From: Erythrobacter sp. ANT-B3C2
Lineage (GTDB): Bacteria; Pseudomonadota; Alphaproteobacteria; Sphingomonadales; Sphingomonadaceae
Direction: 5' to 3'
Assembly (NCBI GenBank): GCA_001683845.1
Contig: LXQI01000026.1
Span: 40,668 to 104,667 of the forward strand
DNA length: 64,000 bases
Shown: in pieces, positions 63,916 through 64,000 of the stretch
How the letters are laid out: the number at the start of each line of letters is the position of its first letter
How positions within the stretch are numbered: position 1 is the first letter of the stretch
Translations under genes and position numbers: made by a program
The notes under the pieces: generated by a model
What the model saw: the letters and a program-made list of their open reading frames with translations, nothing else
Told to the model about the DNA's origin: nothing
The model's database searches: none

Positions 63916-64000
63916 TCAGCCTTTCGCCAACGCCTCTGCGATCAGCTTGCGCGTGGCGGCAATCCCATAAAGCGCGATGAAGCTGCCCATCCGCGGCCCC
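63916..64000 (-). CDS. C-terminal fragment of an unknown gene
   Basis: A frame entering from the right edge encodes GPRMGSFIALYGIAATRKL and a few more residues, then stops at 63916. It converges with the dioxygenase. Too short to name. Confidence 0.35.
   Translation of the reverse strand, partial: GPRMGSFIALYGIAATRKLIAEALAKG

Overview
The window reads as chromosome of a high-GC alphaproteobacterium, most likely a sphingomonad (Sphingomonadales). The support is the RP4-type trb locus with a trbK-alt gene, the repA/parA/parB/DUF932/DUF736/DUF2493 backbone familiar from sphingomonad conjugative elements, a DUF5818 fragment, and a flanking set of caa3 oxidase, type III polyketide synthase and RcnB-like genes. 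No rRNA or tRNA gene was seen.

Positions 1 to about 35,400 are the right-hand part of an integrative and conjugative element (ICE). Read from right to left it holds: a tyrosine integrase (33966-35216) beside a truncated chromosomal radC; a scar made of a DUF5818 fragment joined to a resolvase fragment; a helix-turn-helix gene with a double dyad operator; a methylase/nuclease-like pair (29015-32823); an ATPase plus HNH pair resembling Septu (26541-28942); DUF932, ParB, Toprim and DUF2493 genes; small cargo genes (a glyoxalase fold protein and two small membrane proteins); DUF736; an XRE regulator; two DUF2285 genes, one frameshifted; an AlpA-like HTH gene; repA-parA-RHH-DUF2840-S26 peptidase-lytic transglycosylase; the relaxase; an ACT-GNAT fusion; and traG-copG-trbBCDEJ(K)L. 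The window cuts trbL, so trbF, trbG, trbI and the other ICE end should lie to the left. Many backbone genes overlap by ATGA or GTGA and are probably translationally coupled.

The most unusual ICE signals are non-coding. Two different leader families each occur twice. One lies upstream of DUF736 and DUF2493, with paired arms about 128 nt before both starts. The other lies upstream of parB and DUF932, as a hairpin ending exactly 12 nt before both start codons. The repA gene carries iteron-like repeats and a DnaA-box match inside its 3' coding end.

From about 35,400 to 64,000 the window is ordinary chromosome. It begins with a ComM-domain/RadC fusion whose RadC part stops at the JAMM HNHP motif, apparently because the ICE integrated there. 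It continues with a three-gene type III polyketide synthase operon (37.0-39.9 kb), two CNNM/CBS hemolysin-family proteins, and a caa3-type oxidase locus with fused subunit I-III and an unusual CuA site. After these come a K+/H+ antiporter, an M20 peptidase, a decayed GH92 mannosidase gene, a PHB-depolymerase-like esterase with a CopG partner, a DCC/HTTM-like pair, two glycosyltransferases with a lysylphosphatidylglycerol-synthase-like membrane protein, the ABC-F factor EttA, an acylphosphatase, an RcnB-like protein with 33-bp repeats, and a 2OG-Fe(II) dioxygenase.
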